This document shows, piece after piece, positions 1-9,086 of a stretch of 64,000 bases of DNA (position 1 is its first letter; every line of letters begins with the position of its first letter). The translations under genes were made by a program, and so were the position numbers. This stretch comes from 66-474 sp035695065 (GTDB lineage: Bacteria > Pseudomonadota > Gammaproteobacteria > Xanthomonadales > Rhodanobacteraceae), in NCBI GenBank assembly GCA_035695065.1, contig DASSEW010000059.1:1-64000 (forward strand). Direction: 5' to 3'. The notes below the pieces were generated by a model, which did no database searches, was not told the DNA's origin, and worked only from the letters and a program-made list of their open reading frames with translations.

Positions 1-1785
1 GCGCGCCTGCCAGTTTTCGACGTAGGGTTTCAGTGCGACCAACCCGGGATCCTTCGTCGTCGCGAGTACGTCCAGCAGCAGCTTCTGCCAGCGCGCCAGG
101 AACAGCGCTCGATTGTCCAGCTGCACGTTCAACAGGTCGCCCGGAACGAAATGCTCGCGCACGAGCAGGTCATCGCGGATCTGCTGCGCGCGCGCGCCCT
201 GGTCGTAGCCGCCGTCGCCCAGCAGCTTCAATGCAGCGCCATCCACGAGGCGCTGGTTGGCCGTCCAGATGCGGTGGTTGCCCGGGTTGAGGATGTGCGG
301 ATCCTGCGCCGGCGGAGCGAAGCCGGTCCAGCCGGTATCCGGCTGGCTCCAGTCCGAAGGCAGCGAAGGATCGAAACCTTCGCGCAGCGGGATCGTGCTG
401 CCGGCAATGCTCCAGCCGATGTTGCCGCGCGAGTCGGCGACGACCAGGTTTTGCGGCGGAATGCCGATCAGTGGCGCCCAGCCCAGCGCATCCTGCACGC
501 TGCGCGCGCTTTCCAGTTTCACCAGGTTGAGGTTCAGCGCGCGCGGCCATTGCGCGATCCACGCCAGCGCCAGCGGCGTGCCATCGACATCTTTCGCAGC
601 GATCGGACCCCAGATCGTGTCTTCGACGGTGAAGTGATGATCCGGCTCGCCGCGCACCTTGATCACTTCGTCGTGGCTCACGATCTTCGCCCAGCCGTTC
701 GCGGTCTTGTAGCGCGACGGATCCTTCGGATCGCGGATCACGCGCACCCAGTCCATCCAGTCGCCTTCGGAATTGGTGAAGCCCCAGGCGATGTGGCCGT
801 TGCTGCCGATCGCCATCGCCGGCGTGCCGGGCAGGGTGACGCCGTTCAAGTCCAGCATCTGTTTCGGGTTGACCGGATCGGGCCAGCGAATGCGCGCGCG
901 ATACCAGATGTCCGGAACCATGAGGTGCAGGTGCGGATCATTCGCCAGCAGCGCGCCCGCGCCGGTGAGCGCGCCGCCCACCGCGAAGCCGTTGCTGCCG
1001 ATGCCGCTGTCGTCGCGCGCAGTGGCAAGAACCGCGGCGACGCCCTGCGCGGTTTGTGCGTGATCGAGTTTCGCCTTGCGCAAGTCGAACACGCCTGCGG
1101 CCGGCATCGGTACCGGTTGGGTCGGGTTGCCGCGCAGCGGCGCCTGCCATTGTGGCGCGGGCGCCAGCAGGAAGTCGGCGAGCGGCTTCGGCAACGCGGC
1201 CCGCAGCCGGGCGAAATCCAGTTCGCGCGTGTTCTCGCCCTGCTGGTTGAGGTCGAGGAACATCGCATCGATCACCAGCAGCGTGTCCTCGTCGCGCCAC
1301 TTCTGCGGCGTCGCGCGCAGCAGCAGGTATTCCCAGGGACGCACGTCCAGCGAATTCAGGCCCGCGTTCACGCCACGCGTGTAGGCGTCCATTAGCACGT
1401 GTTCGGAAGCCGGCAGTTGCATCAGTTCGGTTTCGGCGAGCGCGCGGAAGCGGTGGATGCGATGCTTCTCGTCCACTTCCAGCGCGGCCTTGCCGACCAG
1501 TTCCGAAAGTTCGCCCGCGGCATTGCGGCGCAGCAGGTCCATCTGGAAGAACCGCTCCTGTCCGTGCAGGAAACCGAGCGCGTACGCCGCATCGGTGCGG
1601 TTGCGCGCGTCGATGGTGGGTGTGCCGCGCGCATCGCGGGTGATCGTGACGGGCGCGAGCAGGCCCCGCAGCGCGACCTTGCCGTCCAGTTGCGGGCGGC
1701 TGCCGGCCAGCAGCAGCCACGCGACCAGCACGGCGACCGCGATCAACAGCAACAGGGTGACGAAAATCCGGCCGAGCCAGCGCAT
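1..1785 (-). CDS. penicillin acylase family N-terminal nucleophile hydrolase (3' end outside window)
   Basis: Amide hydrolase of the penicillin/acyl-homoserine-lactone acylase family. These are periplasmic enzymes made as a precursor that cuts itself to expose a Ser nucleophile. Residues 4-25 form a hydrophobic signal or anchor segment. The cleavage motif GIGSNGFAVGG is present, with the predicted nucleophile Ser264. The upstream alpha region contains the family-typical YALGFLHGQERFFQMD segment. The ATG at 1785 follows a GGAG Shine-Dalgarno. 595 codons are visible and the stop lies beyond base 1, so the tail of the beta subunit is missing. The substrate (beta-lactam, acyl-homoserine lactone or another amide) cannot be told from the sequence. 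Confidence 0.9.
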   Translation of the reverse strand, partial: MRWLGRIFVTLLLLIAVAVLVAWLLLAGSRPQLDGKVALRGLLAPVTITRDARGTPTIDARNRTDAAYALGFLHGQERFFQMDLLRRNAAGELSELVGKAALEVDEKHRIHRFRALAETELMQLPASEHVLMDAYTRGVNAGLNSLDVRPWEYLLLRATPQKWRDEDTLLVIDAMFLDLNQQGENTRELDFARLRAALPKPLADFLLAPAPQWQAPLRGNPTQPVPMPAAGVFDLRKAKLDHAQTAQGVAAVLATARDDSGIGSNGFAVGGALTGAGALLANDPHLHLMVPDIWYRARIRWPDPVNPKQMLDLNGVTLPGTPAMAIGSNGHIAWGFTNSEGDWMDWVRVIRDPKDPSRYKTANGWAKIVSHDEVIKVRGEPDHHFTVEDTIWGPIAAKDVDGTPLALAWIAQWPRALNLNLVKLESARSVQDALGWAPLIGIPPQNLVVADSRGNIGWSIAGSTIPLREGFDPSLPSDWSQPDTGWTGFAPPAQDPHILNPGNHRIWTANQRLVDGAALKLLGDGGYDQGARAQQIRDDLLVREHFVPGDLLNVQLDNRALFLARWQKLLLDVLATTKDPGLVALKPYVENWQAR

Positions 1786-1852
1786 GTGTTGCTCCGGTGG
1801 GGCGGGTCGCATTGTGCACAGGATCGGCACGCCTCGCCAATCTCCGCAACCA

Positions 1853-2629
1853 CTACGGCACGATCGCGGTCCATTCCGGCGTGGCGAATTTGTCCACCGC
1901 CAATTCCCGTGCGCGTTCCAGCTCGTGCGCGTGCAGGCTGCCATCGGCGAGACCATGGCGGTCGCGGAACGTGGCGATCATCGAGCGGATGACTTCGGCG
2001 CGCGGCAGCCCGGTCTGGCTGCGCAGAGGATCAACGCGCTTGGCCGCGCTCGGCGTGCCCTTGTCGGAGAGCTTTTCGCGGCCGATGCGCAGTACCTGCA
2101 ACATCTTGTCCGCGTCGATGTCGTAAGCCATGGTGACGTGGTGCAGCACCGCGCCGCCGCGGCGCGTCTGCGCCGCGCCGGCGATCTTGCCGCCGGGCGA
2201 GGTGATGTCGTTGAGCGGCTGGTACCAGGCCTTGATGCCGAGCCCTTGCAGCGCCTCGATCACCCAGGCATCCATGAACGCATACGACTGCTGGAAGCTC
2301 ATGCCTTCCACCAGCGACTGCGGCGCGTACAGCGAATAGGTGATCGTGTTGCCGGGTTCAATGAACATTGCGCCGCCGCCGCTGATGCGACGCACGACCT
2401 CGATGCCGTGGCGGCGCGCGCCGTCGCGATCGGTCTCGTTGCGCAGCGACTGGAAACGGCCGATCACCACGGCCGGTGAAGCCCATTCCCACACCCGTAG
2501 CGTGGGCGGCCGGCGGTTGGCCGCGACTTCTTCGGTCAGCACCTCGTCGAGCGCCATGTGCAAGGCGGGCGCCTGCGGCGACTCGTGCACCAATTGCCAG
2601 TCGAGATCGTTCCAGCCGGGCTGGTTCAT
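1853..2629 (-). CDS. lplA: lipoate-protein ligase A, catalytic domain protein
   Basis: BPL/LplA catalytic fold of 258 residues. It attaches lipoate to E2 and GcvH domains through a lipoyl-AMP intermediate. The lipoate/ATP loop VVRRISGGGAMF lies near residues 79-88, and the conserved lysine is Lys148 in PGGKIAGAAQ. The protein ends where the accessory C-terminal domain of bacterial LplA would begin. That domain is encoded by the gene directly upstream (2626-2910), whose TGA overlaps this ATG as ATGA. The pair therefore looks like a bipartite ligase of the kind known from Thermoplasma (LplA plus LplB). Transcription probably comes through parC. Confidence 0.88.
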   Translation of the reverse strand: MNQPGWNDLDWQLVHESPQAPALHMALDEVLTEEVAANRRPPTLRVWEWASPAVVIGRFQSLRNETDRDGARRHGIEVVRRISGGGAMFIEPGNTITYSLYAPQSLVEGMSFQQSYAFMDAWVIEALQGLGIKAWYQPLNDITSPGGKIAGAAQTRRGGAVLHHVTMAYDIDADKMLQVLRIGREKLSDKGTPSAAKRVDPLRSQTGLPRAEVIRSMIATFRDRHGLADGSLHAHELERARELAVDKFATPEWTAIVP

Positions 2630-2910
2630 GCGGCGACTCCCAGCGCGCGCCTGACCGCGACCGCGATCGCTTCGGGCGAGATGCCGTACATGCTCACGTC
2701 CGGCCCGAGCCGCTGCCATATGGCGGCTGCGATGAATTCGCCGTCGGCGCTGTCGGGCAACCCGGTCAGCGCCGAATCGATGAGGTCCAGCGCGGAGTCG
2801 GGCTCCAGGAAAAAATCGCCGCTGATCTGCACCTGCGCCAGCAAGCCGTCGCGCACCTCGACATCGGCCACGATCAACTTGCCACCGGGCATCTTGTATT
2901 CGCCGTGCAT
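2626..2910 (-). CDS. separate lipoate-protein ligase accessory (C-terminal-type) domain
   Basis: Small protein of 94 residues from the ATG at 2910, starting MHGEYKMPGGKLIVADVEV. It matches the accessory domain normally fused behind the LplA catalytic domain, which is needed for lipoate activation. The stop overlaps the lplA start as ATGA. An in-frame TTG at 2958 overlaps the parC stop (TTGA) and would add 16 residues; I prefer the ATG because the family begins at the HGEYK strand. The gene order parC, accessory domain, catalytic domain reverses the domain order of fused ligases. Confidence 0.75.
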   Translation of the reverse strand: MHGEYKMPGGKLIVADVEVRDGLLAQVQISGDFFLEPDSALDLIDSALTGLPDSADGEFIAAAIWQRLGPDVSMYGISPEAIAVAVRRALGVAA

Positions 2911-2954
2911 CGCGGGATTTTCGCCGGCGGCAAACGGCGCGTCGTTGATCGGGA

Positions 2955-5198
2955 TCAAGCGCCGGCCTCGATGCGCTCCACGCGCCGCAAGCCGCGTGGC
3001 AGCAGACCGCCGCGCTGGGCACGGTTGCCGCCGTATTCGACGAGGTCCGACCATTTCAGGGTGAGCTTGCGCGCGCCGGCATACAACGTGACTTCGCCGG
3101 CACCTTCCGTGATCGTGGCGATGCCTGCAACGCGTTCCTCGCCCGATTGCAGTTTCGCTTTCGGGATCTCGATCAGCTTGTTGCCGCGGCCGCGATCGAG
3201 CTCCGGCAGGTCGGCGACGGAGAACATCAGCAGGTGGCCTTCGGTCGTGACCACCACGATCCGGTCGCGCGCGGGATCGCCGACGTAGGCCGGCGCCAGC
3301 ACGCGCGCGTCGTCATCCATGTTGATCACCTGCTTGCCGGCTTTCTTGTTGCCGAGCAGGGCTTCGAAGCGCGCGACGAAACCGTAGCCCGCATCGGTCG
3401 CCAGCACCAGTCGCGTGTCGTTGTCGCCGACCCCCAGCGCGTCGAAGCGGGACCCCGGCGGCGGCGTGAAGCGGCCGGTCAGCGGCTCGCCGTTGCCGCG
3501 CGCGGAGGGCAGCGTGTGTGCGGGCGTGGAGTAACTGCGGCCGGTGGAATCCAGGAACGCGACCTGCTGCGCGCTCTTGCCGCGCGTGGCGGCGAGGTAT
3601 TCGTCACCCTCGCGATAAGACAGCTCGCGCGCCTCGACGTCGTGCCCTTTGGCTGCGCGCACCCAGCCTTTCGCGCTCAGCACCACGGTGACCGGCTCGG
3701 AGACCACCAGTTCGCTTTCGGCCAGCGCCTGCGCGGCGGCGCGCGCGACCAGCGGCGAGCGGCGTGCGTCGCCATATTTATCCGCGTCGGCTTTCAGTTC
3801 CTGCTTGATCAGCGTCTTCAAACGCTGCTTCGATTTCAGCGTGACATCGATCTTCGCGCGCTCCTCTTCCAGTTCGTCGCGCTCGGCGTTGATCTTCATC
3901 TCCTCCAGCCGCGCCAGTTGCCGCAGCCGCGTTTCGAGGATGTAGTCGGCCTGTTCTTCGCTCAATTTGAAGCGCGCGATCAGCACCGGCTTCGGTTCGT
4001 CCTCGGTGCGCACGATCCGGATCACTTCATCCAGATTGAGGAAAGCGACGCGGAGGCCTTCCAGCAAATGCAACCGGCGTTCGACCTTGCCCAGGCGATG
4101 CTGCAACCGGCGCGTCACCGTGTCGGCGCGGAAGCGCAGCCATTCTTCCAAGATCTGCTTGAGCGTCTTGACCTGCGGACGGCCGTCCAGCCCGATCATG
4201 TTGAGGTTGACGCGGAAGCTTTTCTCAAGATCGGTGGTGGCGAACAGGTGCTGCATCATCGCGTCGGTGTCCACGCGATTGCTGCGCGGGATCAACACCA
4301 GCCGCACCGGGTTCTCGTGGTCGGATTCGTCGCGCAGGTCTTCAAGCATCGGCAGCTTCTTGGCGCGCATCTGCGAGGCGATCTGCTCGATCACCTTCGC
4401 CGGCGACACCTGGTGCGGCAGTGCGGTCAGCACCACGTTGCCGTTCTCTTCGCGATACACCGCGCGGCAGCGCACCGAACCGTTGCCCGTGGCGTACATC
4501 GCGATCAGCTCGTCGCGAGGCGTGATCACTTCGGCTTCGGTCGGGAAATCCGGGCCGCGCACGTGTTCGCACAACGCGGCGACGCTGGCTTCCGGTTCGT
4601 CGAGCAGATGGATGCACGCGCTCGCGACCTCGCGCAGGTTGTGCGGCGGGATGTCGGTGGCCATGCCCACCGCGATGCCGGTGGAGCCGTTCAACAGCAC
4701 GTGCGGCAGCCGCGCCGGCAGCCACGAGGGTTCCTGCAGCGTGCCGTCGAAGTTCGCCACCCAGTCCACCGTGCCGTGCGCGAGCTCGCCCAGCAGCACT
4801 TCGGCGATCGGTGTGAGCCGCGATTCGGTGTAGCGCATCGCCGCGAAGGATTTCGGATCGTCGGGCGAGCCGAAATTGCCCTGGCCGTCGATCAGCGGAT
4901 AGCGGTACGAGAACGGCTGCGCCATCAGCACCATCGCCTCGTAACACGCCGAGTCGCCGTGCGGATGGAACTTGCCGATCACGTCGCCGACGGTGCGCGC
5001 GGATTTCTTCGGCTTGGCGGTGGCGGCGAGGCCGAGCTCGCTCATCGCATAGACGATGCGGCGCTGCACGGGTTTCAGCCCGTCGCCGATGAAGGGCAGG
5101 GCGCGATCCAGCACCACGTACATCGAGTAGTCGAGGTAGGCGCGCTCGGCGTATTCGCGCAGCGGAATCTGTTCGAAGTTGGATTGCAGGTTGGTCAT
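2955..5198 (-). CDS. parC: DNA topoisomerase IV subunit A
   Basis: 747 residues, the usual ParC size. ParC cuts and rejoins DNA in the ParC2ParE2 enzyme that decatenates daughter chromosomes. The catalytic Tyr123 lies in AAMRYTESRLTP. The quinolone-determining segment GKFHPHGDSACYEA keeps Ser83 and Glu87, the equivalents of E. coli Ser80 and Glu84, so no classical resistance change is seen. The C-terminal part from about residue 490 is the DNA-wrapping propeller. ParC rather than GyrA is favoured by its length and by the lack of a clear GyrA box. It heads a run with the two lipoate ligase genes; a repeat cluster lies just upstream. Confidence 0.95.
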   Translation of the reverse strand: MTNLQSNFEQIPLREYAERAYLDYSMYVVLDRALPFIGDGLKPVQRRIVYAMSELGLAATAKPKKSARTVGDVIGKFHPHGDSACYEAMVLMAQPFSYRYPLIDGQGNFGSPDDPKSFAAMRYTESRLTPIAEVLLGELAHGTVDWVANFDGTLQEPSWLPARLPHVLLNGSTGIAVGMATDIPPHNLREVASACIHLLDEPEASVAALCEHVRGPDFPTEAEVITPRDELIAMYATGNGSVRCRAVYREENGNVVLTALPHQVSPAKVIEQIASQMRAKKLPMLEDLRDESDHENPVRLVLIPRSNRVDTDAMMQHLFATTDLEKSFRVNLNMIGLDGRPQVKTLKQILEEWLRFRADTVTRRLQHRLGKVERRLHLLEGLRVAFLNLDEVIRIVRTEDEPKPVLIARFKLSEEQADYILETRLRQLARLEEMKINAERDELEEERAKIDVTLKSKQRLKTLIKQELKADADKYGDARRSPLVARAAAQALAESELVVSEPVTVVLSAKGWVRAAKGHDVEARELSYREGDEYLAATRGKSAQQVAFLDSTGRSYSTPAHTLPSARGNGEPLTGRFTPPPGSRFDALGVGDNDTRLVLATDAGYGFVARFEALLGNKKAGKQVINMDDDARVLAPAYVGDPARDRIVVVTTEGHLLMFSVADLPELDRGRGNKLIEIPKAKLQSGEERVAGIATITEGAGEVTLYAGARKLTLKWSDLVEYGGNRAQRGGLLPRGLRRVERIEAGA

Positions 5199-5206
5199 CT
5201 TCTTCC

Positions 5207-5300
5207 GTCATTCCGGCGCAAGCCGGAGCCAAGTGGCTCTGTGTATTCACCTCTCCCCTTGTGGGAGAGGTCGTCGCGCGAAGCGCGGCGGGAGAGGGGT
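5207..5300. repeat. composite palindromic repeats upstream of parC
   Basis: Two intergenic repeat modules lie side by side. The first (5207-5227) begins gtcattccggcgcaagccgg and matches the family also found at 33351 inside mfd and at 58603. The second (5249-5299) has cctctccccttgtgggagagg followed by a gcgggagagggg arm, related to the CTCTCCC/GGGAGAG pair inside the multicopper oxidase gene at 42.1 kb. Both can fold as hairpins. They lie in the 133-base gap between the TraB-family gene and parC. Confidence 0.7.
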
Positions 5301-5331
5301 CGCGCACGCAGTGCGCCGCTGACACGGAGGT

Positions 5332-6195
5332 TCAATGCACACGCTCCGCCGTGATACCGAGCTTCTGCAGTTGGGCTTGCACGTCATCAGGTCCCGCGAG
5401 GTGCGCGGCGCCGACGGCGATGAAAACGGTTTGACGATTGTCCAGCATTTGGGCGATCTGCCGGGCCCAGCGCTGGTTGCGCTCGGTCAGCAGCGTCTTG
5501 TACAGCACCGGATACTTGTCGCGCATGTCTGAATTTTCCAGCGCGGCGATCGCGTCCACGTCGCCTTGCTTCCAGTCCTTGACCAGCGCGGCGATCTCGG
5601 TGTCGGCCTTGGCGTAATCGTCCAGCGTGCTCTCCAGCATCGAGATCTGCACGGATTGCGAGAGGTCGGCGAAGTAGCCGATCTGCTGAGCCGCGGTTTC
5701 AAGTCCCTTGACCGGCTTGCCTTGCGCAGCGAATTGCCGGCGCAGTTGCTTGTCGGCGCCGGATGCGGGATCGAAACCGGCCTTGACGATCGGCGCGACC
5801 GTGAGCGTGACCGCCGCCATCCACGGTTTCATCGCATCCAGCGCCTGTGCGGGAATGCCGGCCGTTTGAGCGGCGGCCTGCAACCGCTGCTCATCCGCAG
5901 CATCGAGTTCGCTGGAAAGCGGATGCTCGAAATCGATGCCGTACTGCATCACCAGCGGCTGCATCGTGGCGGGATCGTCGTCCACCAGCTCGACGTAGAG
6001 CACGTCGCTCGCCGCCAGCGCGCGATCGAGTTGCGGGTAATGCCACTGCGTGCCCTGCGGCAGCACGTGCACGGTGCCGAAGAGATAAACCGTGGTGCCG
6101 TCGCGCTGGATCTTCCACAGCGCGGGATCGGCGCAGGACGAACTCGCAACGAGCAGCAGCGCGAACGCGCCGAGCGAACGCAACCATGGGTTCAT
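5332..6195 (-). CDS. TraB/GumN family secreted protein
   Basis: 287 residues, starting at the ATG at 6195. An N-terminal signal sequence (WLRSLGAFALLLVASSSCA) suggests export, possibly as a lipoprotein at the Cys. Family motifs are FGTVHVLP near residue 40, VELVDDDPATM near residue 70 and AVGAAHLAG near the C-terminus. These are typical of the TraB/GumN group, related to the TIKI metalloprotease fold. GumN lies beside the xanthan cluster in Xanthomonas, but its function is unsettled. No gum genes are nearby. The gene stands between cfa and parC, all on the minus strand. Confidence 0.85.
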   Translation of the reverse strand: MNPWLRSLGAFALLLVASSSCADPALWKIQRDGTTVYLFGTVHVLPQGTQWHYPQLDRALAASDVLYVELVDDDPATMQPLVMQYGIDFEHPLSSELDAADEQRLQAAAQTAGIPAQALDAMKPWMAAVTLTVAPIVKAGFDPASGADKQLRRQFAAQGKPVKGLETAAQQIGYFADLSQSVQISMLESTLDDYAKADTEIAALVKDWKQGDVDAIAALENSDMRDKYPVLYKTLLTERNQRWARQIAQMLDNRQTVFIAVGAAHLAGPDDVQAQLQKLGITAERVH

Positions 6196-6284
6196 TTCGT
6201 CGTCCGGAAGTGCGGGGCAATCGGCGCATCCTAGTCGGAACGCGCTCAGGTGTGCAGCCTTCTCTGGCGAGCAGGTTGTGTCTT

Positions 6285-7463
6285 TCAGCGCGGCACGCGA
6301 TAGCCGCCGCGCACGCCGCGCGGGGAGAGCGTCAGCTGCCACAGCTGGTCGCGGCGGGTGCGGAACGTGGCCGCGGAAGCGGAGAGGTAATACCGCCACA
6401 TGCGGCGGAAGCGTTCGTCGTAGCGCGAGTTGTTCGACAGCGTGGGCCACGCGTTGTCGAAGTTGCCGCGCCACGCCATCAGCGTGCGGTCGTAGTCGGG
6501 CCCGAAGTTGTGCCAGTCCTCGACCACGAACAGGCCTTCCAGCGCGGGCGCGACCTGGCTCGCCGCCGGCACCATCGAATTGGGGAAGATGTATTTCTCG
6601 ATCCACGGGTCGGGCCGGCTCGGCGCGCCGTTGGTGCCGATGCAGTGCAGCACCGACAGTCCTTCCTTGTGCAGGCAGCGCCGGCACACCTCGAAATACG
6701 CGCGGTAGTTCTTCCAGCCGACGTGTTCGAACATGCCGATGGAGTACACCGCGTCGAATTTCTCGTCGAGCTCGTGGTAATCCTGCAGGCGGATCTCGAT
6801 CGGCAACCCCTGGCACAGCTCGCGCGCGAACTGCGCCTGCTGCTCGGACACGGTGACGCCGACGCCGGACACGCCGTACTTCTCCGCGGCGTATTTCAGC
6901 GCCTCGCCCCAGCCGCAGCCGATGTCCAGCACGCGCATGCCCGGCTTCAGTTGCAGCTTGCGGCAGACCAGGTCGAGCTTGGCGGCCTGCGCATCGTCGA
7001 GATTGTTCGCCCGCGCCCAGTAGCCGCAGGAATACACCAGCCGCTTGCCGAGCATCGCCGAGAACAGATCGTTGCCGAGGTCGTAATGGGCCTTGCCGAT
7101 CTTGAACGCGCGCCGGCCGCGCTGCAGGTTGATGAAGCGCGCGCGCAGGTGCGCGCGCAACGTGTCGAAGTTCTTCAGGTGTTCGTCGAGCTGCGCGTCC
7201 AGCACGCGGAAGAAGAAGCCGTCCAGATCCTCGCAATCCCACCAGCCGTCCATGTAGGCCTCGCCGAGACCCAGCGACCCGTGCGCGAAGGCGCGCGCGA
7301 AAGTGCGCTCGTCGTGGACTCGGAAATCCCAGGGACGATCGCCGTTGACGCGCACGTCGGCCTGGTTCAGCAGGCGCTCGGCGCGTTCGCGCAAGCCGTG
7401 TCCCTGATGGCGCGTTTCCGCGGAAGACTCCGCCACGCGAACGGATGTAGCCGTATCGTCCAT
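6285..7463 (-). CDS. cfa: cyclopropane-fatty-acyl-phospholipid synthase
   Basis: 392 residues. This SAM-dependent enzyme adds a methylene bridge to unsaturated acyl chains of membrane phospholipids, often in stationary phase or under acid stress. The SAM-binding motif VLDIGCGWGE is clear, with the conserved SIGMFEHVGWKNY segment after it. The N-terminal region carries the family lipid-binding domain (WDCEDLDGFFFRVLD). The ATG at 7463 has an AAGGAG ribosome site. The next gene downstream on this strand is separated by about 90 bases. Confidence 0.93.
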   Translation of the reverse strand: MDDTATSVRVAESSAETRHQGHGLRERAERLLNQADVRVNGDRPWDFRVHDERTFARAFAHGSLGLGEAYMDGWWDCEDLDGFFFRVLDAQLDEHLKNFDTLRAHLRARFINLQRGRRAFKIGKAHYDLGNDLFSAMLGKRLVYSCGYWARANNLDDAQAAKLDLVCRKLQLKPGMRVLDIGCGWGEALKYAAEKYGVSGVGVTVSEQQAQFARELCQGLPIEIRLQDYHELDEKFDAVYSIGMFEHVGWKNYRAYFEVCRRCLHKEGLSVLHCIGTNGAPSRPDPWIEKYIFPNSMVPAASQVAPALEGLFVVEDWHNFGPDYDRTLMAWRGNFDNAWPTLSNNSRYDERFRRMWRYYLSASAATFRTRRDQLWQLTLSPRGVRGGYRVPR

Positions 7464-7498
7464 GTCACGCTCCTTGCGAGGATCTTTCCTAGTCTATC

Positions 7499-7565
7499 GT
7501 AGGGCGGGCATTGCCCGCCGGAAGTGTGTGCCCTCCATGGTGGCGGCGGACGGTGTCCGCCCTAC
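7499..7565. repeat. GTAGGGCGGGC palindromic repeat (family B), copy 1
   Basis: Imperfect inverted repeat starting gtagggcgggcattgcccgc and ending ggtgtccgccctac. Each arm is itself a short palindrome. The outer right edge supplies the TAG stop codon of the MFS gene (cta at 7562-7564). Other copies are at 21757, 30124 (short form), 53374 and 57952. Confidence 0.8.
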
Positions 7566-8746
7566 ACCGCTTGCGTTCGCAAGCGATACAACAATGGGCA
7601 TGCGGCCCACTGCAAGGCCAGCGCGAACGCGACTGCATACACGGGACTCACGTCGTAGAGCACACCCAGGATCGCGCTGCCGCCGAACCAGGCCAGGCCG
7701 TAGATCGCGTTGAACACGCCCATCACCGTGGCCCGCTTGTCGCGCGGGATGCGCTGCGCGACGGCCGCGCGCAGCAGCGAATCGTGCGCGCCGAAGCCCG
7801 CGCCCCACAGCGCCATGCCGGCGATCGCCGCCCATTCGCCGCCGAGGAACACCAGCGGCGCGTAGAGCGCCGGGATCACCGTGGTCCACAGCAGCACGCC
7901 GAAGCCGCGCTTGTCGAACAGCTTGCCGAGGATCAGCGCCGCGCCGCCGCCGAACAGGCTTGCGACGGAATACAGGATCGGAATGACATCCGGCGACATC
8001 ACCCGATCGGTGCTGAAGTGGAAGGCGATCAGCGCGAAGTCGGCATAACCCGCGGCGATCAGCGCAGTCGCGAACAGGAAGAGTTTCAGTTCGCGCAGGG
8101 CTTTCGGATCCTGCGGCGGGATCGCCGCATGCGCATCCATCTCCTGCGGCTGCGGATAGCGCGCGCGCGCAACCAGCAATGTTGCCAATGCGCACAGCGC
8201 GGGAATCAGCAACCATGCGAACGCGTGCCGATAGCCGCCGTGCAGGAACAACACCAGCGAGGCGATCAGCGGGCCCAGCACGGCGCCGGTGGAATCCAGC
8301 GCTTCGTGCAGGCCGAATGCCCAGCCCGCGCCGCCCATGTCCTTGGCCGCGTGCGAAAGCATCGCGTCGCGCGCCGGCGTACGCAGCGCCTTGCCGCTGC
8401 GCTCCAGGATGATCAACCCCGCCGCGACCGGCCAGTTGCCGGCAAGCGCCAGCGCCGGCACCGCGAACAGATTGATCGCGTAACCCAGGATCGTGATCGC
8501 CCAGTAGCGACCGGTGCGATCGGCCAGCGCGCCGGTGCCGAAGCGCAACACGTAGCCGAGCAGTTCGCCGCCGCCGGCGACGATGCCGACGATCGCGCCG
8601 CTCGCACCCAGTGTGCCGAGGAACGGGCCCGTGATCGAACGCGAGCCTTCATAGGTCATGTCGGCGAACAGGCTGACGATGCCGATCAGCACGACGAAAC
8701 CCAGCGCGGTGCGCGCGGCGTCCTTGTCGCGCGGTGGAGTGTTCAC
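7562..8746 (-). CDS. MFS transporter, third gene of the fluoride-riboswitch operon
   Basis: 394 residues from a GTG at 8746 placed one base after the stop of the DUF190 gene. About 12 hydrophobic segments are visible. The loop after helix 2 reads LRFGTGALADRTGRYW, the MFS motif A with the usual Gly-Asp-Arg-x-Gly pattern. The substrate is not recognisable. The gene is packed against DUF190 and crcB behind a fluoride riboswitch, so it may be co-induced by fluoride, although the link could be simple read-through. Its TAG stop is provided by a palindromic repeat. Confidence 0.85.
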   Translation of the reverse strand: MNTPPRDKDAARTALGFVVLIGIVSLFADMTYEGSRSITGPFLGTLGASGAIVGIVAGGGELLGYVLRFGTGALADRTGRYWAITILGYAINLFAVPALALAGNWPVAAGLIILERSGKALRTPARDAMLSHAAKDMGGAGWAFGLHEALDSTGAVLGPLIASLVLFLHGGYRHAFAWLLIPALCALATLLVARARYPQPQEMDAHAAIPPQDPKALRELKLFLFATALIAAGYADFALIAFHFSTDRVMSPDVIPILYSVASLFGGGAALILGKLFDKRGFGVLLWTTVIPALYAPLVFLGGEWAAIAGMALWGAGFGAHDSLLRAAVAQRIPRDKRATVMGVFNAIYGLAWFGGSAILGVLYDVSPVYAVAFALALQWAACPLLYRLRTQAV

Positions 8747-8747
8747 T

Positions 8748-9086
8748 TCAGGCTCCGTCGCCGAGCACGCCGAATTCCGCCGGCAGGCGCGCATAGAACA
8801 ATTGCAGGTTTTCCTCGCGCACGCGCTGCATCAGCTTGTCGGCATCCGCGTGGGTGACCACGAAATCCACCCGCACGGTTTCCTGTCCGGCGAGCTCCAG
8901 GAAATGCGCTTCATGCATCACGCCGTGGCGGCCGAATCCGGCGATGGAGCGGAACGCCGTGCCGCCATGGATGCCGAGTGTCTTCGCCTCGCGCAGCAGC
9001 CAGTCGTAAAGCAGTACGCCGTGATGGCGACGGCCTTCGTGCATGAAGAAGCGCAGGTACACGCCTTGCGTTGGTTGTGCGCTCAT
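8748..9086 (-). CDS. DUF190 family protein, CrcB partner
   Basis: 112 residues. The compact alpha/beta protein matches DUF190 (PF02641), with the segment GVYLRFFMHEGRRHHG near the start and FRSIAGFGRHG in the middle. Family members are PII-like and are often encoded next to crcB or fused to it. The start overlaps the crcB stop (ATGA), so the two are translated together. It probably assists or senses fluoride export, but no biochemical role can be read from the sequence. Confidence 0.85.
   Translation of the reverse strand: MSAQPTQGVYLRFFMHEGRRHHGVLLYDWLLREAKTLGIHGGTAFRSIAGFGRHGVMHEAHFLELAGQETVRVDFVVTHADADKLMQRVREENLQLFYARLPAEFGVLGDGA

Noticed and set aside
3147..5354. 735-residue open frame on the plus strand
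   Set aside because: Antisense of parC, which has complete topoisomerase motifs; no start signal or family pattern.
7499..7565. CRISPR-like repeat
   Set aside because: Copies of this repeat are scattered singly in the window and are palindromic at each arm; there is no array with regular spacers.
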